42,173 nt of DNA, taken from positions 97,577 through 139,749 of the forward strand of contig SXOD01000019.1 of the NCBI GenBank assembly GCA_005776885.1, read 5' to 3'. Source of the stretch: Planctomycetia bacterium. Its GTDB lineage: Bacteria; Planctomycetota; Phycisphaerae; Phycisphaerales; SM1A02. Positions 8,441 through 16,996 of the stretch are shown piece by piece (the stretch's first letter is position 1; each line of letters starts with the position of its first letter). Both the position numbers and the translations under genes were made by a program. Below the pieces are notes generated by a model. The model saw nothing but the letters and a program-made list of their open reading frames with translations. It was not told the origin of the DNA and did no database searches.

Positions 8441-8697
8441 GCGGATAACTCTTTTTGTTGAAAACCCGTCAGAATTCCGTTCGTGTAACGCTCTCCCGTG
8501 TCGTACGGGTCGATTCCGTACTCCCCAACGCGACTGAACCTCCGAACCCCAACTCGAAGCCACGCAACGCTTTCGCAGGCGGGACTCCCATCCATCGATG
8601 GTCACGACTGGTCGAGGTCGGCGTTGAATTGCAAGGAAATCCAGATCTCGCTTCGGGATACATCACATCCGTTGTGTCGATCGATGAAGCTGTCCGT

Positions 8698-8713
8698 CTG
8701 ACTCTGCAGTCAG
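8698..8713. promoter_or_regulatory. Perfect inverted repeat, possible operator
   Basis: CTGACT and AGTCAG flank CTGC, a perfect 6-4-6 palindrome, about 155 bp upstream of the pterin synthase start. It could bind a dimeric regulator; there is no other support. Confidence 0.2.
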
Positions 8714-8868
8714 CCCTCGCCGAGCACCCCTGTGGCGAAGGCGACACCTGGGCACATGTTGCGCTGCTCCAGCGGATCGCCACCGACCCCCTTCTTCGTG
8801 GCCTCGCCCGCGGTTCAACCACGATTCAACAGGTCAGCCTGTCCGCCTCTCCCTACACGACCCTCACC

Positions 8869-9294
8869 ATGCGCCCCCACACCAGCCCCGCCGTCGTCCT
8901 CCTCCGCGACTACGAGTTCGCCGCGTCCCACCGGCTCGCCGTCGAGGGGCTCCCGGACGAGGCGAACCTGGCTCTCTTCGGGAAGTGCTCAAACCCGAAT
9001 GGCCACGGCCACAACTACCGCCTCCGGGTCGCCGTCGACCCCGGCCATGGGCCGGACGCGCTGGCCGTCGATCTGGATGCCATTGTCGAGTCGTCGGTGC
9101 TGCAGCACCTGGACCACAAGCACCTCAACCTGGACACCCCCTACTTTTCGGATCGACTTCCGTCGGTGGAGAACATCGCGATCACGATCCACGAACTGAT
9201 GGCCGCCGCACTCGATGGGTCGCCCTTGTCGTTCGTCGGGGTCCGCGTCTGGGAAACAGATCGCACAAGCGCCTCCACCAGCGATCGCGTGTGA
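8869..9294 (+). CDS. 6-pyruvoyltetrahydropterin / 6-carboxytetrahydropterin synthase family protein
   Basis: Zinc-dependent enzyme of the PTPS/QueD family, acting on dihydroneopterin triphosphate. The 141-aa length is typical. Zinc ligands are the His of FAASHRLA (about residue 22) and the two in GHGHNY (about 47-49). The putative catalytic Cys lies in FGKCSNPNGHGHNY, the spacing of eukaryote-like PTPS and not the compact bacterial QueD form. LNLDTPYF and PSVENIAITI complete the fold. It may serve queuosine synthesis (QueD) or make a tetrahydropterin; no other queuosine gene is nearby to decide. The start ATG 8869 is the only one at the right place, since the open frame upstream lacks homology. 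Confidence 0.85.
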   Translation: MRPHTSPAVVLLRDYEFAASHRLAVEGLPDEANLALFGKCSNPNGHGHNYRLRVAVDPGHGPDALAVDLDAIVESSVLQHLDHKHLNLDTPYFSDRLPSVENIAITIHELMAAALDGSPLSFVGVRVWETDRTSASTSDRV

Positions 9295-9327
9295 ACGAAC
9301 CGCGCGCGCCCTACCATCCATCGACCC

Positions 9328-9534
9328 ATGGCACGCCTCATCAAGTGCGACGCGACCGGACCAGTCAAGCTGGACCCCTCCCCGAAGCCCTATTTCATCT
9401 GCGCCTGCGGGCTGACCAAGAACTTCCCCCACTGCGACGGCAGCCACAAGGCCTGCCGCGACGAGCCAGAGGGCAAGACGTATCGCTACGGCGAGGGTGA
9501 TCGGACCGAGGTCAGCGACAAGCCCGCGGACTAG
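9328..9534 (+). CDS. CDGSH iron-sulfur domain protein
   Basis: Small 68-aa protein made almost only of a CDGSH domain that binds a redox-active [2Fe-2S] cluster through three Cys and one His. The ligands are in CACGLTKNFPHCDGSH (residues about 26-41), which fits the family pattern exactly. It follows the pterin synthase on the same strand after 33 bp and is probably co-transcribed. The biological partner is unknown. Confidence 0.92.
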   Translation: MARLIKCDATGPVKLDPSPKPYFICACGLTKNFPHCDGSHKACRDEPEGKTYRYGEGDRTEVSDKPAD

Positions 9535-9573
9535 CGTCGGCAGCCTGAGGGCGGCCCGCCGGGTCCGGATCCG

Positions 9574-10035
9574 TCAGCAAAAATCTTCTTCGCCGAGGAG
9601 CCGGAACCGCTTTCGCAGGAGGACCTGTCCCGCGAATTGGGTGTCGTCGGCGGAAAGGGCGACGGTTGAGTCACCATGGCTCATGAACACGGGGTACACG
9701 AAACGGATGTTCACCTCCGCGGCCAGGAGCGCCAGGCAGATGGACGACACGCTCTGGTTTTCCGCGAGCGCCACGACGACGACGGACGTCTCCGAGAAGG
9801 TGAATCGACACCTGGAGAGCAAGTGCCGGGCGGCATCGGCGTTTGAAAAGATCATCCGGACGACGGCGTAGTCGCTGGAGTCAACCACGCTGATCGCCGC
9901 CAGGTTCAGGTCCGGCCGCTCCTCCACGGCCTGCAGCAGTTCCAGGAGCTTGCCAACCCGGTTGTCGAGGAAGACCGAGAATTGCCTGACGGCGGGCGGG
10001 GCGTAGCCCTGTTCAACGTCAGGCATCTGGCTCAT
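9574..10035 (-). CDS. ACT domain-containing protein
   Basis: 153-aa protein with two ACT-like beta-alpha-beta units, the first from RQFSVFLDNRVGKLLELLQA (about residues 17-36) and the second from ETSVVVVALAENQS. ACT domains normally bind amino acids and regulate enzymes, but no catalytic domain is attached here, so it is a stand-alone sensor-type protein of unknown target. ATG 10035 is preferred, with AGGG close upstream. The frame extends to a TTG at 10068 without conserved sequence. It converges on the CDGSH gene with a 39-bp gap. Confidence 0.8.
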   Translation of the reverse strand: MSQMPDVEQGYAPPAVRQFSVFLDNRVGKLLELLQAVEERPDLNLAAISVVDSSDYAVVRMIFSNADAARHLLSRCRFTFSETSVVVVALAENQSVSSICLALLAAEVNIRFVYPVFMSHGDSTVALSADDTQFAGQVLLRKRFRLLGEEDFC

Positions 10036-10114
10036 GGACCCTGCAAGGATACGGCGGGACCGTGCCAACGCAACGGCCCCGCCGATTCATTCCGACTGCT
10101 CGTGCCGAGTGGCG

Positions 10115-10957
10115 TCAGGTTCCCCACGCGGCCAGGATGGCCCCGAGGTCGATGCCATCGGTCGTGCCATCGCCGTTGGTGTCGCCCGAGGGGCCGCCCC
10201 AGCCGGCGAGCAGCTGCCCAAGGTCGATGCCATCGATGCTGCCGTCGCAGTTGACGTCCGCGGGGGCGCACGCCGGGCCCCAGGGGCCAATGAAGAAATT
10301 GCTGCCCAGCGTCGCGGTGATGTCAATGCTGATCGCATTGACGCCCGCGGGAAGGCTCTCTGGCGGCGTGTCGAAATGAACCACTCCGAGCGAAAGCTGG
10401 TCGAGCTTCGCCGTGGAGGCCGTGGCCGTCAGTCGGCCGGCGTGGACGGCGTTGGTGGTATCGATCAGTTCATACGTTCCATTGTCGATGCCAGAGGTGG
10501 TGTAGTTCGCCACGATGTCCCAGGTCGCACCGGCAAAGTTGAACGCCCCAGAACCCGACACGGCCGAAGTGCCGCTTGGCAGGTTGAGTGTGATCGAGGA
10601 GAGGTTGACCCCCAGCGTCTGGCACCCGATGAATGGGAAGCAGAAGAACTCGAACGTGTACACGTGCCCGCCGATCTGGTACGCCATCGGGGACGCCGTG
10701 AGGGCCGTGAAGGGGGGTGCCGCATTGGGCATCGAGAGGTTGGCCTGACCTGCCAGCGAGTGGGTCGCGGTCTGGGAATCGGAATCCGTCCCAAACGTTC
10801 CGTGCTCGATGGTGATCACGGTCGTGACCGTGCAGGTCTGTCCCGACGGGATGGCGACCTGGGAGGATGATTGACCGAACACGCTGCCGGCGACGGCCAA
10901 CGCGGCCATCGGGGCGGCGACCAAGATCGTGCGATTGAGAGCAGCCAACTGTGCCAT
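10115..10957 (-). CDS. Exported protein with C-terminal dockerin-like EF-hand repeats
   Basis: 280-aa secreted protein. A signal peptide ends near AVAGSVFGQ (about residue 26). The body is a beta-rich, Thr/Ser/Gly-rich domain with no family I recognise. The last 50 residues form two calcium-binding loops, DVNCDGSIDGIDLGQLLAGW and DTNGDGTTDGIDLGAILAAW. This type-I-dockerin-like tail ends many planctomycete exported proteins and also ends the choice-of-anchor B proteins here. The ATG at 10957 has AGGAGA seven bases upstream, one of the clearest Shine-Dalgarno sequences in the window. Role probably at the cell surface; substrate unknown. Confidence 0.8.
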   Translation of the reverse strand: MAQLAALNRTILVAAPMAALAVAGSVFGQSSSQVAIPSGQTCTVTTVITIEHGTFGTDSDSQTATHSLAGQANLSMPNAAPPFTALTASPMAYQIGGHVYTFEFFCFPFIGCQTLGVNLSSITLNLPSGTSAVSGSGAFNFAGATWDIVANYTTSGIDNGTYELIDTTNAVHAGRLTATASTAKLDQLSLGVVHFDTPPESLPAGVNAISIDITATLGSNFFIGPWGPACAPADVNCDGSIDGIDLGQLLAGWGGPSGDTNGDGTTDGIDLGAILAAWGT

Positions 10958-11058
10958 GCGTAAGTCTCCTGGATTGAGGTACAAACCTCCGCAGAGGCTA
11001 ACACCGCTTGCCGCACTTTCAAACAAAAGCCAACCCTTCCACACGGTTCCGGCCCTCG

Positions 11059-12879
11059 ATGGCCGGCAGGAATCCTTGCTGGAGCCTATGGATGGCACCC
11101 GTCTTGGCCCTTGGGGCGGTTTCCGCGCCTGGCGACCAGGGCGGAGCGCCGACCCCACAATCGCCCCTGCTGGATTCGTACGTCGCATGGTCTGACGGGG
11201 AGTTTCCCGAGGCCGCATTCGCACGCGGCAGGAGCGTCGACCCGACGGCGGTGGCCGACCACTCTGTGGCAGCCATCGAACGGCGGCACCTTCGGGCCAT
11301 GGAATTGCTGACCCAGGCTCGCACCCTGCTGCAAGGCGGTGCGCTGGACGAGGATGGTCGACTTGACGTCGCGCTCCTGGTCGGGGAGCTGGAACGGGGC
11401 ACGGAGGGGCATCGATTCCGTCGATGGCTCATGCCGGTCCACGGCCGGGGCGGTCCGCAGCAGTCGCTCGCCATCATCCCGGACGACACCCCCTTCCGGA
11501 CTGCGGATGACGTCCGGTGGTTCGTGGCGCGACTTGAGAAGCAGCCCGCCGTCGTGGAGCAGGTTCGCGCGACGCTGGACCAAGGACTGCGGGAGGGACT
11601 CGTCCCTTCGACGGTCGCGATGACTGGAGTGCTGGACCAGTTCAAGGCCGTGGACCGCGGAGGACTGCAAGGGTGGCGCGTGCCGGTCTTGCGCGACTGG
11701 CCCGGGCTGGAAGAGCCTGAGCGAACCATGCTGCTGCAGCGAGTGGATGCCGCGCGCGAGTCGTCGCTCGCCGCGCTGCGCTCCATGGCGGGATTCCTCC
11801 GAGAGTCCTACATCCCCGCCTGCATCCAGTCGCCAGCCGCAAGCGACCAGCCGATGGGGCGGGAGTACTACGACCACGAGCTCCACTCATTCACCACCAC
11901 GCGACTCACCGCGCAGGAGATCCACGACCTCGGACTCTCGGAGGTGGCGCGGATTCGGTCGGAGATGATGGCCGTGATCGCTCGAACGCCGTGGGCATCC
12001 GCGAATGCGGAGCGTGGGGCGCTTCCAGAACAGGACCGATTCGATGCGTTCGTCCGGTTCCTCCGGTCGGATCCGCAGTTCGTCCCGGCATCCGCCGACG
12101 CGCTGCTCTCTGGATACCGGGACATCTGCAAGACGATCGACGCGGAGCTCCCCCGCTTCTTTCGGCGATTGCCGCAGCTCCCCTACGGCGTTCGGGAGAT
12201 TCCGGCGTTCATGGCGCCCTCGCAGACGACCGCGTACTACCAGTCAGGGAGCCTGGAGACCGGGCTCCCGGGGTGGTTTTGCGCGAACACGTACGCCTTG
12301 GCCGAACGCCCGACCTACGACATGGTCCCGCTCTCCCTGCACGAGGCCGTTCCCGGGCACCACCTCCAGATCGCGCTCGCGCAGGAGATGACGGGGCAGC
12401 ACCTCTTCCGGCGCGATCTCCACTACACCGTCTTCGTGGAGGGATGGGCGCTCTACGCCGAGCGGCTGGGGATCGAGATGGGTTTCTACGAACACGACCC
12501 CTACGCGGACTTCGGGCGGCTGGGCTTTGAGCAGTGGCGAGCGTGCCGGCTGGTGGTGGACACGGGCATCCACGCGCTGGGGTGGAGCCGCGCGCGCGCG
12601 ATCTCGTACATGCGGGCCAACACGGGGCTGTCGGACCTCAACATCGAGCGTGAGGTGGATCGATACATCGCGTGGCCGGGTCAGGCGACGGGGTACAAGA
12701 TCGGGGAGTTGGCGATCCGCCGCATGCGTGCTGAGGCCGAGCGCGTCCTCGGGACGAGATTCGACATCCGTGCATTCCACGATCACCTGCTCGGGGCCGG
12801 CGCGTTGCCCCTGGACATCCTGGAAGGACGAATGGCGGCCTGGACGGCGGCGCAGGACCTCAGGAAAACGCCCGGCTGA
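11059..12879 (+). CDS. DUF885 family zinc peptidase (exported)
   Basis: 606-aa member of the DUF885 family of putative metallopeptidases. Metal-binding motifs are HEAVPGHHLQIALAQE (about residue 430) and, downstream, HYTVFVEGWALYAERLG, which supplies the third ligand Glu. Other family blocks are EYYDHEL and the C-terminal WPGQATGYKIGELAI. The N-terminus (MAGRNPCWSLWMAPVLALGAVSAP) resembles a signal peptide, so it probably acts outside the cytoplasm. In-frame starts are TTG 11008, ATG 11059 and ATG 11092; 11059 gives the best signal sequence. The 3' end overlaps the convergent hydrolase gene by 20 bp. Substrate is unknown. Confidence 0.85.
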   Translation: MAGRNPCWSLWMAPVLALGAVSAPGDQGGAPTPQSPLLDSYVAWSDGEFPEAAFARGRSVDPTAVADHSVAAIERRHLRAMELLTQARTLLQGGALDEDGRLDVALLVGELERGTEGHRFRRWLMPVHGRGGPQQSLAIIPDDTPFRTADDVRWFVARLEKQPAVVEQVRATLDQGLREGLVPSTVAMTGVLDQFKAVDRGGLQGWRVPVLRDWPGLEEPERTMLLQRVDAARESSLAALRSMAGFLRESYIPACIQSPAASDQPMGREYYDHELHSFTTTRLTAQEIHDLGLSEVARIRSEMMAVIARTPWASANAERGALPEQDRFDAFVRFLRSDPQFVPASADALLSGYRDICKTIDAELPRFFRRLPQLPYGVREIPAFMAPSQTTAYYQSGSLETGLPGWFCANTYALAERPTYDMVPLSLHEAVPGHHLQIALAQEMTGQHLFRRDLHYTVFVEGWALYAERLGIEMGFYEHDPYADFGRLGFEQWRACRLVVDTGIHALGWSRARAISYMRANTGLSDLNIEREVDRYIAWPGQATGYKIGELAIRRMRAEAERVLGTRFDIRAFHDHLLGAGALPLDILEGRMAAWTAAQDLRKTPG

Positions 12880-13543
12880 ACGCCGCGCGGCCGGCGCGGA
12901 GGAATGGGTTCGACACTCGCTCCGCGCCAATCGAGGTCGCCGGACCATGGCCTGGATGAATCGTCGTCACATCCGGAAGCGAGAGCAGTCGATCGAACAG
13001 CGTCGATTCCAGGGCCGCGGGGTTCGCACCGGGGAGATCGACCCGGCCGACCGATCCCGCGAACACGGTGTCGCCGGTGAAGGCGACCGGACTCTCCACG
13101 TTGGTGGAGACGATTGAGACGGAGCCCGGGCTGTGGCCAGGCGTCGCCATCACGCGCCACGTGGAACGCCCCAGCGCGAGAAGCTGGCCATCCTCCAGCG
13201 GACCCGTCGGGGCCGGCACGGTGACGGGCAGGCCACTCCACGCGCTGAGATTCCGGTCGGGGTCGCCGAACCAATCATGCTCCAGCCGATTGGCCAGTCG
13301 AGGGACTCCCGGGTAGGCGGCCGTCGCCTGCCCCGCCCCGGCGATGTGGTCCACGTGCGCATGGGTGTACAGGATCGCGGCGGGGACGAGCCGCTCGTGG
13401 CGAACGGTTGCGAAGAGCGGCTCCGGCCCCTCGCCGGTATCGATGATCCAGCAGGCACGCGTGGAATCCTCGGGGTCCCAGACAACGTAGCCGTTGGTCT
13501 CGTAGACACCGAGCGGGAAGCCCTTGACCGTCACCATCGGCAT
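12860..13543 (-). CDS. Metallo-beta-lactamase-fold hydrolase (glyoxalase II-like)
   Basis: 227-aa binuclear metal hydrolase. The metal-binding motif is THAHVDHIAGAG (about residues 60-71), followed by the His of ATPGHSPGSVSI, the bridging Asp of FTGDTVFAGSVGRVDL and the last His in IHPGHGP. This order is that of glyoxalase II-like thioesterases and persulfide dioxygenases. The short length without the glyoxalase II C-terminal helical domain leaves the substrate open. Start ATG 13543 (MPM); ATG 13537 is two codons on. It overlaps the end of the convergent DUF885 gene by 20 bp. Confidence 0.88.
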   Translation of the reverse strand: MPMVTVKGFPLGVYETNGYVVWDPEDSTRACWIIDTGEGPEPLFATVRHERLVPAAILYTHAHVDHIAGAGQATAAYPGVPRLANRLEHDWFGDPDRNLSAWSGLPVTVPAPTGPLEDGQLLALGRSTWRVMATPGHSPGSVSIVSTNVESPVAFTGDTVFAGSVGRVDLPGANPAALESTLFDRLLSLPDVTTIHPGHGPATSIGAERVSNPFLRAGRAAFSRAFS

Positions 13544-13583
13544 CCGCGCGAGGGTACCTGAGTCTCCGTACGATGCGCGCCGC

Positions 13584-14429
13584 ATGCCGCCGTTCGCCCG
13601 TCCCGCCCTGCTCCTGCTGACGTTGCTCGGCGCCTGTGACACGATCACCAGCGACTTTCACTGGCTCGGTTCGCAGATCTCGCCGCCGACGCCCGCCGAG
13701 GCCGCGACGTGGGCGGTCGACCCGACCAATCCATCGCTCCAGCGTGAAGGGCTCGCGCTGCTCGCGGGGGCGTCGTTCGGGGGCAACGAGGAGTACCTCA
13801 AGCTCTACCGCGTGTATGTCGAGGAGTCGATCGATCCGCTCGTGAAGAGCGCCGCAATCACCGCCCTCTCCCACCATGGGACCGCGGAGGATGCGTTCAT
13901 CATCGCCAAGCAGCTGGACTCGCCCAATGTCCAGGTGCGGCTGGCTTCGGCCAAGGGATTGCAGCGGATCTACCAGCCACGGGTGGAGCAGGTGATCTGG
14001 AGCAAGCTCACGGTCGCGCAAGAAGATGACTCGACCATCCGCGTGGAACTCGCGCTGGCGCTGGGCATGTACCGGAGCGATGCCGCCTTCCAGGCGCTGA
14101 TTGCGGCGTTGGACCAGCCTGAACTTGGCGTGAACCGCGCAGCCGAGTGGAGCCTCTGGATCATGACGGGGCAGTCGCATGGGCTGGACCGCCGTGCCTG
14201 GCTCACGTGGTACGACGCGACGCCGGTCAAGGCTCGATTCACGCCATCCACGGATTACCTCTTCCTCACCTACCAACGCCCCTTCGGGTTCTTGGCGCGC
14301 ATCAATCCCTTCGGGTCGACGGTCTGGGAACAGCCTGCGCTCCCGATCGGGCTGGAAGATCCGGGTCGCCGGTCGACTGGAGAGGGCCGTGAGCCTGTGG
14401 TTGACCAGCCAGCACCGGCGGCGCGATGA
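13584..14429 (+). CDS. HEAT-repeat lipoprotein
   Basis: 281-aa predicted lipoprotein. The signal peptide ends in LLTLLGAC with the lipidated Cys at residue 18. The central part contains paired helices typical of HEAT repeats, e.g. DPLVKSAAITALSHHGTAED, NVQVRLASAKGLQRI and TIRVELALALGMYRSDAAFQ, with bulky Trp/Tyr segments near the C-terminus. HEAT repeats mediate protein contacts; nothing catalytic is visible. Its TGA overlaps the ATG of the MATE transporter (ATGA), so the two are probably translationally coupled. ATG 13584 is the only start that gives the lipobox. Confidence 0.75.
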   Translation: MPPFARPALLLLTLLGACDTITSDFHWLGSQISPPTPAEAATWAVDPTNPSLQREGLALLAGASFGGNEEYLKLYRVYVEESIDPLVKSAAITALSHHGTAEDAFIIAKQLDSPNVQVRLASAKGLQRIYQPRVEQVIWSKLTVAQEDDSTIRVELALALGMYRSDAAFQALIAALDQPELGVNRAAEWSLWIMTGQSHGLDRRAWLTWYDATPVKARFTPSTDYLFLTYQRPFGFLARINPFGSTVWEQPALPIGLEDPGRRSTGEGREPVVDQPAPAAR

Positions 14430-15982
14430 CCGTCGGCGAGCGTGACCGCCCACCCGAGCCCGGCGTGAGGCGGCCGACGATGGTCGATCCCGACGACCTC
14501 CCCCTGTTGGAGACCGCGGAGGAGAAGATCGAGGCTGGGCCCGACTCGGTCGGGACGATTCGCAGGGGCAAGCTGGCCGGCAAGTCGCTGGAAGGCGCGA
14601 TCTGGATCTTGGCCACGCCGGTCCTCGTGCAGCAGTTGCTTGCGGCCGCCGTCGGGCTGGTGGACAAGATGCTCGCGGGCGGCATCCCCGACCCGGTCGG
14701 TGTCCCAGCGCTTGATGCGATCGGCATCGGCTCATACATCGGCTGGTTCATCGGCATCGCCATGACTGGCTTGGGCGTCGGTTCGCAGGCCATAATCGCG
14801 CGCGCGATGGGGAGCGGCGACACGCGCGAGGCCAACATGGCCAGCGGCCAGGGAATCGTGCTCTCCCTCCTCTGGGGCGCCTTGGTGGGCGCCGCGGTCT
14901 GGATGGCGATCGACCCGCTGATGAGTGTCATCCAGCTCAGCGAGACGGCCCGGCACCACTGCCGCGACTACGTGCGGATCGTCGCGCTGTCCATGCCGTT
15001 CACCGGGCTGATGACGGTCGGGTCGATGGCGCTTCACGGTGCCGGCGAGACGACCTTGCCCAGCGTGGTGGCCGTGATCGTCAACATCGTGAACGTCTTC
15101 GCGAGCTGGCTCCTTTCCGGCGTCACGATCTCGCTGGGGCCGATCACCCTGGGCAATGCACTCGGCGTGGACCCGACGGAGTGGGGCGTCATCGGCATCG
15201 CCGCCGGGACGGCGATCTCCTACTTCGTCGGGGCCGCGATGACACTGGTCGTGCTCTGGCGCGGCGTCAAGGACATGAAACCGACGAGGGCGCACCTGCG
15301 CCCGACTCGCGACATGACCTGGCGCGTCCTTCGAGTGGGCTTCCCAAACTTCCTCGAGGGAATCGCCCTCTGGGCCGTCAACCTCTTCGTGCTCCGGTTC
15401 ATCGGTGAAGTGGCGGCGCGCGGCATCGATGGCGCCCCGAAGGATGGCCTGGTCGGGGCTCACATGATCGCGGTGCAGTGGGAGGCCTTTTCGTTCCTCC
15501 CCGGATTCGCGATCGGCACCGCCGCCGGGACGCTTGCGGGGCAATACCTTGGGGCCGGCAACCCGATGATGGCACGCAAGAGCATCAATCACTGCCTCGC
15601 CATCGGCATGATCCTGATGGGACTCTTCGGCATCGTGTTCATCGTGGCGGGACGCCCCCTCACGGCGTTGATCAGCGATGCCCCGGTGCACCTGGAGTCG
15701 GTCCCGCCGCTGCTGGTCACCTGTGGATTCATCCAGGTGTTCTTCGCCATGGGGATGGTCTGCCGCAACGGACTCCGCGGCGTTGGCGACACGGTCTGGA
15801 TCCTGGGCATCACCGCCCTGAGCAGCTACCTCGTACGGCTACCGCTGGCCTGGCTCTTCGGGCTGGCGCTCGGGTGGGGACTCACGGGGATCTGGATCGG
15901 GCTCTGCGCCGAGCTGGTCGTCCGCGGCATCGCCTTCTGGCTGCGATTCCGGTTTGGCCGTTGGGAGCTGCTGCGCGTCTAG
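14426..15982 (+). CDS. MATE family efflux transporter
   Basis: 518-aa cation-coupled multidrug/toxin exporter of the inner membrane. After a charged 50-residue N-terminal extension the protein shows about 12 hydrophobic segments and MATE features: ATPVLVQQLLAAAVGLVDKM in helix 1, GVGSQAIIARAMGSGDTREA, SMPFTGLMTVGSMALHGAG, and in the second half AGQYLGAGNPMMARKS and FFAMGMVCRNGLRGVGDT. Export substrate cannot be predicted. The start ATG overlaps the HEAT lipoprotein stop. The last 144 bp are also coding on the opposite strand for the tail of the zinc-ribbon protein. Confidence 0.92.
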   Translation: MTVGERDRPPEPGVRRPTMVDPDDLPLLETAEEKIEAGPDSVGTIRRGKLAGKSLEGAIWILATPVLVQQLLAAAVGLVDKMLAGGIPDPVGVPALDAIGIGSYIGWFIGIAMTGLGVGSQAIIARAMGSGDTREANMASGQGIVLSLLWGALVGAAVWMAIDPLMSVIQLSETARHHCRDYVRIVALSMPFTGLMTVGSMALHGAGETTLPSVVAVIVNIVNVFASWLLSGVTISLGPITLGNALGVDPTEWGVIGIAAGTAISYFVGAAMTLVVLWRGVKDMKPTRAHLRPTRDMTWRVLRVGFPNFLEGIALWAVNLFVLRFIGEVAARGIDGAPKDGLVGAHMIAVQWEAFSFLPGFAIGTAAGTLAGQYLGAGNPMMARKSINHCLAIGMILMGLFGIVFIVAGRPLTALISDAPVHLESVPPLLVTCGFIQVFFAMGMVCRNGLRGVGDTVWILGITALSSYLVRLPLAWLFGLALGWGLTGIWIGLCAELVVRGIAFWLRFRFGRWELLRV

Positions 15983-16996
15983 CGTGAGCACGGTCACGCT
16001 TCCAGGTGCGGCGCCGGGTGCCGCGATGGTCGGCCCGGAGGGACCAATCGATCCGACCGGGCCACCCTGCCCCGCCGGCGGGAGAACCGGGATCTGGTTG
16101 ATGGCATTGAGTGCCACCGAGGAGAGGATCGCGAAGCCAATGCAGGGGAGGAGCAGCAGCCCAAGGAGCGGGAACACGGTGGCGCGGGCCGCGCGCCACC
16201 AGGTGACTCGATGGGCGGTTTCCAGCGACTTGGCCGCCGTGAAGGCCACCCACGCGGCACCCAGCACCACCGAGCAGCCCCCCATGACCGGGACGACCCC
16301 AAGCACGAATCCGCCGCAGCTCCAGAGGATGCACTCGGCAGTGACTCGCAGCCTCCGTGGCGCGTCTCCACCTCGAGGAAAGGCCCGAATCACGAGGTGG
16401 GCCAGCACGATCCAGATCATGAGCGCGACCGCCGCGACGCCAGTGAACATCCCGCCGAAAACCACGCCGTCCGTCAGTTCCGCGAGCGCGAGCGAACTGT
16501 CGAAGGAACCGGTCGCCGCCACGAGCCACATCACGAGGAGGAGCGTTGCCCCCACCACGATGAGGCCGGCGATCACGGCCACGTAGGCCACGGCGGCACC
16601 AAGCGACGGTCGCCCCCGAAGTGCCAGAATCGTCGGGCCAGGGGTCGTCGCCATCTTCCACCACGTGGCGGCCCACGCCATGGCGACCGATCGTTCCCCG
16701 CGGTCAAGCCATGGGTGCTGCAGCGCCTCGCATCGATCCGGGTCCACGCCGGGCGCCGGCTCGGCGCGCATGCCGGAGGCATCGACGGGAGCATGGCACG
16801 CCGCACACTCGAACTGTCGCGGCGCAGGGACCCCACGGTCGTCGTTCCCCTTGTACTTCTGCCCACAGGAGGGGCAGAGGAACAGCACCGATCCGCGCAC
16901 GAAGTTGAACTCGGTGGGATCAAACGGGCGCCCGCACTCTGGGCACGGGCCCGGCGGCAATCCCCACAGGCTGTAACGGCACTGCGGGCACTTCAT
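15839..16996 (-). CDS. Zinc-ribbon integral membrane protein with acidic Pro-rich tail
   Basis: 385-aa membrane protein of unknown role. The N-terminus has one zinc ribbon, CPQC at residues 3-6 with CPECG near 18-22, then a second with CPSCG and CAAC. Hydrophobic segments follow (about residues 130-300), then about 85 residues rich in Pro, Asp, Glu and Gln. It is last gene of the dnaX-recR-rpoN operon; its ATG at 16996 overlaps the rpoN stop (ATGA). The last 48 codons are antisense to the end of the MATE gene, so this tail may have arisen by extension into an existing gene. Confidence 0.72.
   Translation of the reverse strand: MKCPQCRYSLWGLPPGPCPECGRPFDPTEFNFVRGSVLFLCPSCGQKYKGNDDRGVPAPRQFECAACHAPVDASGMRAEPAPGVDPDRCEALQHPWLDRGERSVAMAWAATWWKMATTPGPTILALRGRPSLGAAVAYVAVIAGLIVVGATLLLVMWLVAATGSFDSSLALAELTDGVVFGGMFTGVAAVALMIWIVLAHLVIRAFPRGGDAPRRLRVTAECILWSCGGFVLGVVPVMGGCSVVLGAAWVAFTAAKSLETAHRVTWWRAARATVFPLLGLLLLPCIGFAILSSVALNAINQIPVLPPAGQGGPVGSIGPSGPTIAAPGAAPGSVTVLTLDAQQLPTAKPESQPEGDAADDQLGAEPDPDPRESPPERQPEEPGQR

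Larger units (their letters stand above)
8273..8868. other. Long intergenic region between divergent genes
   Basis: About 600 bp with no convincing gene. The left part (8347-8440) holds a minus-strand promoter and terminator pair described separately. The middle (about 8450-8690) is less GC-rich than its surroundings; open frames there have unusual composition and no recognisable domain. A 16-bp perfect inverted repeat is at 8698-8713. The frame of the downstream pterin synthase stays open back to 8455, but the added residues match no domain and the conserved protein begins at 8869. Confidence 0.6.

Noticed and set aside
8455-8868. N-terminal extension of the pterin synthase (frame open to 8455)
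   Set aside because: The added 138 residues match no domain and have unlike composition; the family begins at the ATG 8869.
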